DNA from: Reyranella sp. CPCC 100927
GTDB taxonomy: Bacteria > Pseudomonadota > Alphaproteobacteria > Reyranellales > Reyranellaceae
Direction: 5' to 3'
Length of the DNA stretch: 64,000 nt
Assembly (NCBI RefSeq): GCF_007859315.1
Contig: NZ_VOHA01000001.1
Span: 248,001-312,000 of the forward strand
Shown: positions 29,087-37,474 of the stretch, one piece after another
Numbering within the stretch: the first letter of the stretch is position 1
Layout of the letters: every line of letters begins with the position of its first letter
The notes under the pieces: model-generated
Told to the model about the DNA's origin: nothing
Seen by the model: the letters and a program-made list of their open reading frames with translations, nothing else
Databases searched by the model: none
Program-made: the position numbers and the translations under genes

Positions 29087-31285
29087 GTGGCGCGCAATCC
29101 CATGACGCGGCGTCGGAGCCTGGATGAACTGATGGATGCGGGTGGCGCTTCCGTTATCGGAATCGCGATCGCCGCAGCATTTGCCGTTGCGGGCGTGGCC
29201 GTGTCGGTGATGTGGCAGGCTCCCGCCTGGCTGTTGTCGACGATGCTGTCGGTGCCGCTGGTGGGAGCGACCATTCTGCTATGGCGAATGACGCTGCGTG
29301 CGGCGCGGTATTGCGCCTCGACACGGCAGTTCGACACCACCGCGGTGCGATTGCGGGCCGAGCGCGATCAGCTGGTCGAGGCCGCTGACGCTCTTCCCAA
29401 TACCATCACGGTGTATGACGCTGATGAGCGGCTCGTTTTCTGGAATGCCGCCACCGGCCAACTCGCTCGATCGTTGGGTGAATTGCCCACCGGACAGCGT
29501 CTCGAAGATGTCGTCGAAGCCGTCGCATCTCGCATCCACGCGCTTGATCCCTCAGTAGATCCCAAGCAGTGGAAAGCCGACGAGCTGCGCCGGTTCCGGG
29601 CCCGGGAACCAACCACGGACAGGATATCGCCAGAGGGCCGCTTCATACGCTTGAGCCGGGTCGTCATATCGGATGGCAGGGTCGTTCAGATTCGCAGTGA
29701 CATCACCGACTTGAAGCAGAGCGAGGCCGCGGCGCATGCGGCGCAGAAGCGTTTCGATATGCTGATCAATTCCCTGTCCGACATGGTCTACTCGGCCGAT
29801 CGCAGCGGCCGGATCAACTATGTCGGCGGCGGCAAGGGCATGCTGCTGGGCTATTCGCATGAGGAAATCGTCGGTGATCTGCCGGACAAGATCTACCACC
29901 CGGACGATTTGCCGCGATTGCACGAATGCATCGAGTGGGCGGTCAACAATCGCGGGAAGCCCGGCATTGTCCCGTTCCGCGCCATCGGCAAAGACGGCTC
30001 GACCCGCTACCTGGAGGAGCGCCTGTCGGCCCCGGAGGACGAGGACAACCTCGATGGCCAGCTGGCGTTCGCGGGCACGATGCGTGACGTCCAGGAACAG
30101 CACGATCTGGCCCAACGTCTGCGATATGAGCTGCAGCGACTGAATTCGGTGATCCAGTCAACCGGTGCGCACATCATGGTGGTCGATCGCGATCTGCGGA
30201 TCATCGTCGTGAACGCCGGCTTCATGAGCCTGATGCCCGGCAGGTCGGTCGCCGACTTCGTCGGCCACCCGATGTACGACGTGATCGAGACTCCCGTCGA
30301 CTCCGCGGTCTTTACCGCGTGGTTTCGTGCCGATCCATCCCATGCGATCTCGGGCATCACGTACGAGAAGGTCTTTGTCGACCCGGGCGGACGGCAGCGT
30401 ATTCATCACATCACCGCCAACCCGGTGCGTGACGAGACGGGGCACGTCGAGCACATCGTGTTCGTCGCGGTCGACGAGACGGACCGGCGGGCGACGGAAC
30501 TGGAGTTGTTCGCGGCATCGCGCCTGGCGACGCTGGGTGAGATGGCATCCGGTGTGGCACACGAGATCAATCAACCGCTGACGATCATCCAGCTCGGCCT
30601 CGAGAACCTGGCAGAGCAGATCAAGGATATGTCGCCGGAGACGAGGCTGGCGGACATACGCGGAATGATCGATGACAAGCTGTCACGGATCGTGGGCCAG
30701 ACGGAACGCGCCGCTATGATCATCAATGACCTGAAAGGCTTTGCGCGGCGGTCCGATGAAGCATCGACCCTGATCGACGTGTCGCAGGCGGTTGGTGCTG
30801 CGGCGGCTCTGCTGCGCGAGCAGCTGCGTATCCTGGATGTCGAACTGGCACTGGACTTCGCTCTGCACTGTCCCCGGGCGATGGGCAACAGCGGGCGGCT
30901 GCAGCAAGTGATCTTGAACCTGATCCTGAATGCCCGCGACGCGATCCAGGCACGGGACAGCATGGACGACGCGATGTCGCGCGGCGGCACAGTGCACCTG
31001 CGCACGCGCTATGAGGTAGCCTCGCGCAAGGTTCTGGCGATCGTGGAGGATGACGGGGCTGGCATCCCCGACGCCATTTTGCCGCGGCTATTCGAGCCCT
31101 TCGTTACGACCAAACCGACGAGCCAGGGCACCGGGCTCGGCCTGTCGGTGAGCTATCAGATCGTGCGCCAGATGGGCGGCACGATCGCGGGAGAGAACCG
31201 TGCCGAGGGTGGGGCTCGCTTCACCGTTGCCCTGGATGCCGCGCACGCCGGCGGTGCTGCGGACACACCGGGGCTAGCGCCATAG
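29087..31285 (+). CDS. Membrane PAS sensor histidine kinase 5 of 5 (B type)
   Basis: About 732 residues from GTG 29087, or 727 from ATG 29102; neither has a strong ribosome site. Two TM segments (about 21-44 and 47-65), three PAS-like domains, H492 in VAHEINQPL. The ATPase boxes are present, but the F box reads FEPFVTTK instead of FEPFFTTK, and the segment after the H box reads IIQLGLENL. It matches kinase 3 best (NRGKP in the second PAS; GAHIM, SLM, DFVGH, MYDV in the third). The gap from kinase 4 is 46 bases. The 3' end overlaps the convergent carboxypeptidase gene by 12 bases. Confidence 0.92.
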   Translation: MARNPMTRRRSLDELMDAGGASVIGIAIAAAFAVAGVAVSVMWQAPAWLLSTMLSVPLVGATILLWRMTLRAARYCASTRQFDTTAVRLRAERDQLVEAADALPNTITVYDADERLVFWNAATGQLARSLGELPTGQRLEDVVEAVASRIHALDPSVDPKQWKADELRRFRAREPTTDRISPEGRFIRLSRVVISDGRVVQIRSDITDLKQSEAAAHAAQKRFDMLINSLSDMVYSADRSGRINYVGGGKGMLLGYSHEEIVGDLPDKIYHPDDLPRLHECIEWAVNNRGKPGIVPFRAIGKDGSTRYLEERLSAPEDEDNLDGQLAFAGTMRDVQEQHDLAQRLRYELQRLNSVIQSTGAHIMVVDRDLRIIVVNAGFMSLMPGRSVADFVGHPMYDVIETPVDSAVFTAWFRADPSHAISGITYEKVFVDPGGRQRIHHITANPVRDETGHVEHIVFVAVDETDRRATELELFAASRLATLGEMASGVAHEINQPLTIIQLGLENLAEQIKDMSPETRLADIRGMIDDKLSRIVGQTERAAMIINDLKGFARRSDEASTLIDVSQAVGAAAALLREQLRILDVELALDFALHCPRAMGNSGRLQQVILNLILNARDAIQARDSMDDAMSRGGTVHLRTRYEVASRKVLAIVEDDGAGIPDAILPRLFEPFVTTKPTSQGTGLGLSVSYQIVRQMGGTIAGENRAEGGARFTVALDAAHAGGAADTPGLAP

Positions 31286-32494
31286 ATTCTGGAACGGGCG
31301 CACCAACTGCTGCGGCTGCATGACCTGGCAGAATTGTTTCGCCGACTGATAGAGCGCGCACAGTTGACCGGCCGCACCGGGCTCGAGGTCGGCAATGATG
31401 GTGGCGAACTTGCGTTGCTTGCCCATGGCGACGTCGACGATCCACTCGCGGCCCAGCCACGTCCGGCCGGCGATAGCCAGTTTGGCCTGCGCGGCCTGAT
31501 GCGCCTGGCGCGCGGCGGCGACGCTGGCGAAGGTGCCGACCCAGGCGCCATCGCCGGGATAGTCGTAACGCGCTGGCACGCAGTCGCTGTCCGAAAGGAC
31601 CGTCGCCGGCCGGCTGCCCGTGTTGTCGATCTGCCAGACCTTGGGGCGGGCACCGCCGGTGCGGGCGCGCAGGGCCTCGTCGAACAGGCGCACCGCCGCT
31701 TCGTCGCGCAGGTCGGCGCGGCGAAATCCGGCAACGACACCCACCAGCCGGCGGCCGTCGCGGGTGGCGGAGGCCACCAGGTTGAAGCCGGACGAACACA
31801 GAAAGCCCGTCTTCAGGCCATCGGCGCCGGGATACTTGTCCAGGAACTTCACGCTGTGGCCGATGCGCACGTTGTTGATGATCACGTCGTGCGCATTGAA
31901 ATAGGGGTAGTACTGCGGGAAGTCGCGGATCAGCGCGATGGCCAGCAGCGCCATGTCGCGCGCCGTCGTCATCTGCTCCGGATCTTTCCAGCCGCTGGGG
32001 TTCTTGAAGAAGCTGCCCGTCATGCTCAGGCGGCGGGCCGTTGACGTCATGCGCTCGGCAAAAGCCGTCTCGGAGCCCGACAGGCGCTCGCCGACGGCGA
32101 CGGCCACGTCGTTGGCCGACCGCAGGATCAGCGCCAGGATCGCCTGCTCGACGGTGATCTGGTAACCGCGCGGCAGCACCAGTTTCGAGGGTTGCTGGTT
32201 GTAGGCGTAGTCGGAGAAGCCGATCTTGTCCTGTAACCCGATGCGGCCAGCCTTGAGGTCCTCGAACAGCAGGTAGAGCGTCATCAGCTTGGTGATCGAC
32301 GCCGGATAGAATGGGGCACCGGCATCGCGTTGGTGCAGAACCTCGCCGGTCTGTGCGTCGACCACGATGGATGGACCCGCGACCAGCGGGCCCGTCGGTG
32401 TCGGCAGGGGCGACAACTGGGCCAGAGCCGGGACGGCCATGCAGGACAGGAATGCCGAGACGGCGGGGACGATGAGCGGACGCCAGCAACGCAT
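31274..32494 (-). CDS. Periplasmic D-alanyl-D-alanine carboxypeptidase with SPOR-like tail
   Basis: 406 residues. A signal peptide (about 1-25, cleavage after PALAQ or nearby) is followed by the penicillin-binding serine peptidase domain: catalytic SITK at 66-69, SAND as the SxN motif near 125, and KTG in DGLKTGFLCSSGF near 217. It trims the terminal D-Ala from peptidoglycan stem peptides. The C-terminal ~95 residues (WVGTFASVAAARQAH, then GREWIVDVAMG) look like a SPOR domain, which binds denuded glycan strands at the division site. Membership is the DacA/DacC/DacF class; the exact paralogue is not assigned. Confidence 0.92.
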   Translation of the reverse strand: MRCWRPLIVPAVSAFLSCMAVPALAQLSPLPTPTGPLVAGPSIVVDAQTGEVLHQRDAGAPFYPASITKLMTLYLLFEDLKAGRIGLQDKIGFSDYAYNQQPSKLVLPRGYQITVEQAILALILRSANDVAVAVGERLSGSETAFAERMTSTARRLSMTGSFFKNPSGWKDPEQMTTARDMALLAIALIRDFPQYYPYFNAHDVIINNVRIGHSVKFLDKYPGADGLKTGFLCSSGFNLVASATRDGRRLVGVVAGFRRADLRDEAAVRLFDEALRARTGGARPKVWQIDNTGSRPATVLSDSDCVPARYDYPGDGAWVGTFASVAAARQAHQAAQAKLAIAGRTWLGREWIVDVAMGKQRKFATIIADLEPGAAGQLCALYQSAKQFCQVMQPQQLVRPFQNLWR

Positions 32495-32608
32495 GGCGTC
32501 AATCTAGCGCAACCCGGTCATGCAGTCTGCATTTTCCCGCCGGGGACCTTTGCAAGGGCGACGTAGCGCCTTAGGAAAGGCTGAAACCAGAGGTCTTTTG
32601 CGGCAGCC

Positions 32609-33268
32609 ATGATCAAGATCGCCGTCGTTCCCGTCACGCCGTTCCAGCAGAACTGTTCCCTCGTCTGGTGCGAGGCGACGAACCAGGGCGCCCTGGTCGA
32701 TCCGGGCGGCGACGTCGAACGCCTGAAGGCCGCCGTCGCCGAGACCGGCATGACCGTCGGCAAGGTGATGCTGACACATGGCCATGTCGATCACGCTTCC
32801 GGGGCCGGCGCCATCGCTGAGCACTATGGCGTCGAGATCGAGGGGCCGCACGAGGACGATCTGTTCCTGATCGAAGGCTTGCCGGACTCCAACCGCAAGT
32901 ACGGCTTTCCGGTGCCCAAGCCCTTTCGCCCGCATCGCTGGCTGCACGACGGCGACACCGTCAGCCTGGGCAACGTCACCTTCGACGTCGTGCATTGCCC
33001 GGGCCACACGCCGGGCCATGTGGTCTTCGTGCATCGCGAGGCCAAGGTCGCCTTCGTGGGTGACGTGCTGTTCCGCGGTTCCGTCGGCCGCAGCGATTTT
33101 CCGCGCGGCAACCAGGAGCAGCTGTTTCACTCCATCCGCAAGAAGCTCTTTCCGCTGGGCGACGACATCGGTTTCGTCCCCGGCCACGGGCAGACGTCGA
33201 CGTTCGGCTGGGAACGCAAGACCAACCCGTTCGTCTGCGACATGCTGTTCGAAGACGACGAGGCGTGA
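32609..33268 (+). CDS. Metallo-beta-lactamase-fold hydrolase, glyoxalase II family
   Basis: 219 residues. The dinuclear metal motif is THGHVDHASG (H57, H59, D61, H62), with further ligands in CPGHTPGHVVF and the aspartate of FVGDVLF. This matches the short glyoxalase-II-like (GloC/YcbL) group, which hydrolyses thioesters such as S-lactoylglutathione. The substrate is inferred from family only. It has a 1-base stop/start overlap (TGATG) with the VOC gene, and a VOC partner would fit a glyoxal-detoxifying pair. Confidence 0.9.
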   Translation: MIKIAVVPVTPFQQNCSLVWCEATNQGALVDPGGDVERLKAAVAETGMTVGKVMLTHGHVDHASGAGAIAEHYGVEIEGPHEDDLFLIEGLPDSNRKYGFPVPKPFRPHRWLHDGDTVSLGNVTFDVVHCPGHTPGHVVFVHREAKVAFVGDVLFRGSVGRSDFPRGNQEQLFHSIRKKLFPLGDDIGFVPGHGQTSTFGWERKTNPFVCDMLFEDDEA

Positions 33269-33624
33269 TGAGCGCCGTGCTCCATCCCGCCATCCCGATC
33301 CTGCGCATCTTCGATGTCGACAAGGCCAAGGAATTCTATCTCGACTTCCTGGGCTTCGCGCTCGATTGGGAGCATCGCTTCACCCCCGACCTGCCGCTCT
33401 ACGTCCAGATCTCGCGTGGCGGCGTCACGCTGCACCTGAGCGAACACTATGGCGACGGCACGCCGGGCAGTGCCGTCTACATCAAGGTCGATAACATCGG
33501 CGGCTTCCTGCGCGAACTGCACGACAAGAAAGCCCGCTTCGCGCGCCCCGACCCCAATGACCAGGACGTGTCGATCAACGATCCGTTCGGCAATATCCTG
33601 CGCTTCGACGGCAGCCGCGACTGA
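33268..33624 (+). CDS. VOC (glyoxalase/bleomycin-resistance fold) protein
   Basis: 118 residues with two beta-alpha-beta-beta-beta half units: IPILRIFDVDKAKEFYLDFLGF at the start is the usual first strand and helix, and DPFGNILRFDGSRD is the usual end. It resembles the BRP-like group of bleomycin-resistance and dioxygenase-fold proteins; true glyoxalase I metal ligands cannot be confirmed. It is translationally coupled to the preceding metallohydrolase. Confidence 0.88.
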   Translation: MSAVLHPAIPILRIFDVDKAKEFYLDFLGFALDWEHRFTPDLPLYVQISRGGVTLHLSEHYGDGTPGSAVYIKVDNIGGFLRELHDKKARFARPDPNDQDVSINDPFGNILRFDGSRD

Positions 33625-33626
33625 TC

Positions 33627-35777
33627 TCAGGCGAGGTCCAGCATGCCGGCGAGGCGGAAGGCGGCGATCAGGAGATGGCCGTCGCGGACGTCACCGGCGC
33701 GCGCCAGCACCGACTCGAGCGTCGCGAACGCCAGTGACGCCCGCAGGGATTGCGGCAGGTCACCGGCGGCCACGACGAAAGGCTGCACACGCTCCGGTGT
33801 GATGCCCAGGCTGGGATGGTACGGCGCCCCGAGGCGGACCACGGCCTCCGTCGGGCAGCCCACCGCATCGGCCGCCGCCTGACGCAATGGATCGGGGGCG
33901 TCAGGCAATAGTGCCACGCGCCAGGCCGGCACACAGGGCAGGCCGGCATCGCCAAAGCGCAACTGTGCCGCTGGCAGAACGCGCCGCTCGATGCCGATCA
34001 GGATCCTGCCGGACGTATCGCGGTACACCGGCAGCGCCGACACGGTCCACGTACCGTGCCGCGCCGGGATTGCCATCTCCAACGCCTGGCGCGCCCCGGG
34101 CACCGGCCCCCGTGGCCCGGCGCGTTCCTCGCTGAACACCGATCGAATGCGGCGCAGGAAGCCGGTGCTGTTGTTCGTCGGCGCGAAGGGCGTGCCGGCG
34201 GGTCGCGCGATCTCGTCCCACGGCGTCACGGCCAGGTCGATGGCGGAAGGCGTGAAGCTCTCGCCGGCCCAGACGCCGGTGGGCAGGTCAAGCTTGTGGG
34301 ACAGCGCACGGATCATCAGCTCCAGCCGCCCCTCGGGCAGCATGCCGACTTCGGCGGCGCGCAGCAGGCTTTGCGCATCGAAGGATTGCAGCGTGCCCGC
34401 GTCGAACGCCAGCTCGGGCGGGCGCGGCGCCGGTCCGCTGGCGGGCAGGTCGGGCAGATGCAGGGCGATGCCTTGCGTCGCTTCGTCCACCATGCCGGCC
34501 GACGACAGGAACGTCAGCAGCCGCTCGAAATGCACCGTCTGCGGTAGCGTGAGGCCGGATCGCGCCAGGAAGTCGGCACCGGGATCGCGCCCGTCCGTTG
34601 CCAGCGAGATCATCTCGACGGCGTGTCCCGAGCGGATCTCCTCGCCGACATCGCCGCCGCGGCGCATCATCACCATGGCTGGTCGCGGCCAGCCGCTGCG
34701 GGCCAGCACGCGCAGGCGTCCGTCCGTCACGGCGTAGGGCAGGAAATCGATGGCGCCGGTCGGGCGCTGGATCAGGTCGTACACCTCGTGTGTGCCGGTC
34801 CAGCTGGTCTGGCGCAGGTAGGTCGGCGGCGCATCGTCCAGACGCTGCTCGCGCAGGCGCAGCGCCCGGCCGGGTGCCACGCGCTGCGCCACCAGCACCA
34901 CGTTCGTGGCGGGCCAGGGCAGCGGCCGCAGGCGCTCGTCGAAGCGCCGCACGCGGCCGGCGAAGCGATGCTGCAGGATCCACGGGTTGTGGATCGGCGC
35001 GGCGCGGATGACGCGCGTGCCGGCGCGCTCGGCGACGCGCGCGAATTCACCCACGGTCCAGAACGCATACTGCTCGCGCAGCTCGATTTCCCAGTCGGTG
35101 CGGTAGTCCTTGCGCAACAGGAACTCCGCCGACCATCGCCGCAAGAGGCGGAAGCGGCGAAAGCCGTCGCCGGTCTCTCCGAGATCCTCGAGCGGAAAGC
35201 CGCTGCCCAGCGCATCGAGCGGCCGGGCGCGCACGGCGAAGTCGCGCAGCATGTCGACGTCGGAGCGGCCGTCGGAACCCGGCAGCGCGCCGACATCCAG
35301 CAGGCACGTTTCCTCCGGTGCGCCGTCGACGCAGAAGTCGCGCAGCACCAGCAGCCCGCCCGGCCGCAGCGATGCGATATGAGCCCGCACCGCTGCCTCG
35401 GCCGCGGCCTCGTCATAGGCGCGCGGTCCGTAGGTGTAGACGTGGTGCAGCATCGAGCACGAGACGACGGCGTCGGCGCCGTCATGGACCGCGGCGGCAT
35501 CGCCCACTTCGAAAGAGAGGTTGGGCAGCTGATACTTCTCGCCCGCCAGCGCCACCGTCTGCGGATCGATGTCGACGCCCACGACGTGCGCACCGGGCGC
35601 CAGCAGCGCCAGCCGTGCCGACAGCGCCCCTGAACCGCAGCCGAGATCGAGAATGCGCGCACCCGGATCGGTCACCAGATGGGCCGCCAGGAAGGCGGCC
35701 TTCTGGTCCATCGAAGCGTCCATGCCCGCGAAATACCGCTGGTAGGCGGACACGTCGCCGCGTGCGGGATGGTCCAT
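33627..35777 (-). CDS. Large protein: N-terminal SAM methyltransferase plus ~500-residue unassigned region
   Basis: 716 residues. The first ~190 hold a class I methyltransferase domain: motif I ILDLGCGSG near 41-49, an acidic VGVDID at the end of strand 2, and SCSMLHHVYTYG as the post-motif region. The remaining ~500 residues match no domain I can name with confidence. Near the C-terminus, GAPYHPSLGITPERVQPFVV resembles the tail of Nudix ADP-sugar pyrophosphatases, but the catalytic REXXEE helix is missing. The start at 35777 is chosen for a GGAGGAG ribosome site; the frame extends 33 codons upstream. The toxin-like gene lies 38 bases upstream on the same strand. Confidence 0.8.
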   Translation of the reverse strand: MDHPARGDVSAYQRYFAGMDASMDQKAAFLAAHLVTDPGARILDLGCGSGALSARLALLAPGAHVVGVDIDPQTVALAGEKYQLPNLSFEVGDAAAVHDGADAVVSCSMLHHVYTYGPRAYDEAAAEAAVRAHIASLRPGGLLVLRDFCVDGAPEETCLLDVGALPGSDGRSDVDMLRDFAVRARPLDALGSGFPLEDLGETGDGFRRFRLLRRWSAEFLLRKDYRTDWEIELREQYAFWTVGEFARVAERAGTRVIRAAPIHNPWILQHRFAGRVRRFDERLRPLPWPATNVVLVAQRVAPGRALRLREQRLDDAPPTYLRQTSWTGTHEVYDLIQRPTGAIDFLPYAVTDGRLRVLARSGWPRPAMVMMRRGGDVGEEIRSGHAVEMISLATDGRDPGADFLARSGLTLPQTVHFERLLTFLSSAGMVDEATQGIALHLPDLPASGPAPRPPELAFDAGTLQSFDAQSLLRAAEVGMLPEGRLELMIRALSHKLDLPTGVWAGESFTPSAIDLAVTPWDEIARPAGTPFAPTNNSTGFLRRIRSVFSEERAGPRGPVPGARQALEMAIPARHGTWTVSALPVYRDTSGRILIGIERRVLPAAQLRFGDAGLPCVPAWRVALLPDAPDPLRQAAADAVGCPTEAVVRLGAPYHPSLGITPERVQPFVVAAGDLPQSLRASLAFATLESVLARAGDVRDGHLLIAAFRLAGMLDLA

Positions 35778-35815
35778 TGCTACCGTCTCCTCCGAAAGAG
35801 GCGAGCGTTGCGACG

Positions 35816-36418
35816 TCAGCTTTCGCTCAGTATTCGACCGCCGGCGGCCTGGATCCTGCGGTTCAGCAATCTCCAACCTGCTTCACTGGCGATACGTGTG
35901 CCTTGCGTGTCTTTGCTGACGATCTCGCTTGGTCGCTGCGTGCGCACATCAAATACAATGCCTTCGTTGCAAACATCCCAGTAGTCAGCAAGTTGTTTCA
36001 ACCCGCGAGCATGGCGACGACGGATGGTATCCGTATCGATATTGTGGCCACCCATCATCACGCGCTGTTTCACGCGAAGCTCATTGAGTTGAGGGTGTGG
36101 CGTGAAGAGAAAGAGCAGCCGCGAGTTATATCCCCCTGCGTGGGCGTTCCGGATGAAACGCTGGAGCGTCAGGGTTGCCAGCGTAGTCTCAATACAAAAG
36201 GACACTTCGCGGCTAAGCATCTCATGACGCTCATGGAGCATGCTCCGGGCTGCCTGCACGGCAACAGCATCAACATTGTCAGGGCGAACTGCGTGCGCGA
36301 TCTCGTCGGCGTTAAGAAACGTGCCAGCTTCTATGAAGGACTGAAGATTGTGCTTCGCGAACGTCGTTTTCCCCGCGCCGTTTGCGCCGGCAAGGATGAT
36401 CAGGACAGGAGATGTCAC
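35816..36418 (-). CDS. Zeta-toxin-like P-loop kinase
   Basis: 200 residues. Walker A is GANGAGKTTFA at about 11-21; NADEI (about 36-40) supplies the aspartate that activates the substrate in zeta toxins; a SFCIETT segment and a RRRHARGL lid-like arginine cluster near residue 135 follow. Zeta toxins phosphorylate UDP-N-acetylglucosamine and block wall synthesis; small house-keeping relatives of unknown target also exist. Its start overlaps the stop of the small gene upstream by 4 bases, as in antitoxin-toxin pairs. Confidence 0.85.
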   Translation of the reverse strand: MTSPVLIILAGANGAGKTTFAKHNLQSFIEAGTFLNADEIAHAVRPDNVDAVAVQAARSMLHERHEMLSREVSFCIETTLATLTLQRFIRNAHAGGYNSRLLFLFTPHPQLNELRVKQRVMMGGHNIDTDTIRRRHARGLKQLADYWDVCNEGIVFDVRTQRPSEIVSKDTQGTRIASEAGWRLLNRRIQAAGGRILSES

Positions 36419-36609
36419 GCGGCCTTGGGATCGTCTCGCGGCAGGCGTTCCACCGCAATGCGGCGTCCGTCCGGATAGACCGCGTAGATTGTCGTGTCGT
36501 CCGCTTCAAAGACCGGCAGCCCATGAGCGTGGGCATCACGGACAGCCACAGCTATTCCTTGCCGGAGGCCCTCGGCAAGTTCATCAAGCGGCACCACCTG
36601 CTGGTCCAT
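36415..36609 (-). CDS. Small protein upstream of the zeta-like gene, candidate antitoxin
   Basis: 64 residues, rich in acidic and hydrophobic residues (MDQQVVPLDELAEG to RLPRDDPKAA). I recognise no family. It overlaps the next gene as ATGA, so translation is probably coupled. Position, size and overlap suggest an antitoxin, but it does not look like the classical epsilon antitoxin. The alternative is a small accessory protein. A longer in-frame reading further upstream only runs over trpA and is not believed. Confidence 0.65.
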   Translation of the reverse strand: MDQQVVPLDELAEGLRQGIAVAVRDAHAHGLPVFEADDTTIYAVYPDGRRIAVERLPRDDPKAA

Positions 36610-36640
36610 GGCCCAAAGATAAGGCCGCCCAGAGGGCGTT

Positions 36641-37474
36641 TCAACCTTGCCGCGCCCCGCGCATGCCGTCCGCCAGCGCACGGATGTAGGCGAAAATGCC
36701 GGGCAGCAGGTCCGGTTTGGGCTGGCCGTTGTCGTCGAGGCCGGCCTTGACGCGATCGACGATGGCGGTGCCGACGGCGGCGCCATCGGCGTGGCGTGCC
36801 ACGGCGGCGGCCTGGTCGGGCGTCTTGATGCCGAAGCCGGCAACGATCGGCAGCGCTGTCTGCGCCCGCAGGCGTGCGACGTGACCCTTCACGGCCTCTT
36901 CGCTCGCCGACGTGGTGCCGGTGATGCCCAGGATCGAGACGAAGTACACGAAGCCCGAGGCGAACTGCAGGATCGCCGGCAGGCGCTTGGCATCCGTCGT
37001 CGGTGCCGCCAGCAGCACGGTGTCGAGCCCGGCCTTGGTCGCGTGCGGCTTCAGCTCGTCGGCCTCTTCCGGCGGCAGGTCGACGATGATGAAGCCGTCG
37101 ATGCCGGCGGCGGCTGCATCCGTGCAGAACCGCTCGGCGCCGCGCTGATAGATCATGTTGTAGTAGCCCATCAGCAGGACGGGCGTGTCCTGATCGCCGG
37201 TCTCGGCCCGGAAGCGGCGCACCATGTCGAACGTCTTGTCCATGGTGATGCCGGCCTTCAGCGCGCGCTGGCCACCGGCCTGGATCGAGGGGCCGTCCGC
37301 CATCGGGTCGGTGAAGGGCATGCCGAACTCGATGAGATCGGCCCCCGCCTTGGGCAGGCCCTTGAGGATCTCGAGCGAAATGTCGGGGTTGGGGTCGCCG
37401 GCGACGACGTAGGTGACAAGGCCGGCGCGCTTTTCGGCTTTCAGTTTGGCAAACCGCGCAGCAATGCGACTCAC
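36641..37474 (-). CDS. trpA: Tryptophan synthase alpha chain
   Basis: 277 residues from GTG 37474. The catalytic glutamate is in [17 protein letters not shown] and the active-site aspartate in a [11 protein letters not shown] segment; the phosphate-binding loop [11 protein letters not shown] is near residue 215. It cleaves indole-3-glycerol phosphate to indole, which passes through a tunnel to TrpB. The start overlaps the trpB stop (GTGA), fixing it and implying coupling. A longer upstream frame runs inside trpB and is spurious. Confidence 0.97.
   Translation of the reverse strand: MSRIAARFAKLKAEKRAGLVTYVVAGDPNPDISLEILKGLPKAGADLIEFGMPFTDPMADGPSIQAGGQRALKAGITMDKTFDMVRRFRAETGDQDTPVLLMGYYNMIYQRGAERFCTDAAAAGIDGFIIVDLPPEEADELKPHATKAGLDTVLLAAPTTDAKRLPAILQFASGFVYFVSILGITGTTSASEEAVKGHVARLRAQTALPIVAGFGIKTPDQAAAVARHADGAAVGTAIVDRVKAGLDDNGQPKPDLLPGIFAYIRALADGMRGARQG

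Noticed and set aside
27550-29340. 596-codon open frame on the minus strand across kinase 4
   Set aside because: It lies entirely antisense to a well-supported kinase, and its sequence is what the reverse strand of GC-rich coding DNA gives (rich in Arg, His, Asp). The same holds for the long antisense frames at 2004-3239, 9573-10985, 11757-13259, 13043-15025 and 34623-35633.
19322-36640. Prophage or integrative element carrying the kinase array
   Set aside because: No integrase, transposase, phage gene, tRNA edge or terminal repeat was seen. Only the broken gene order suggests insertion.
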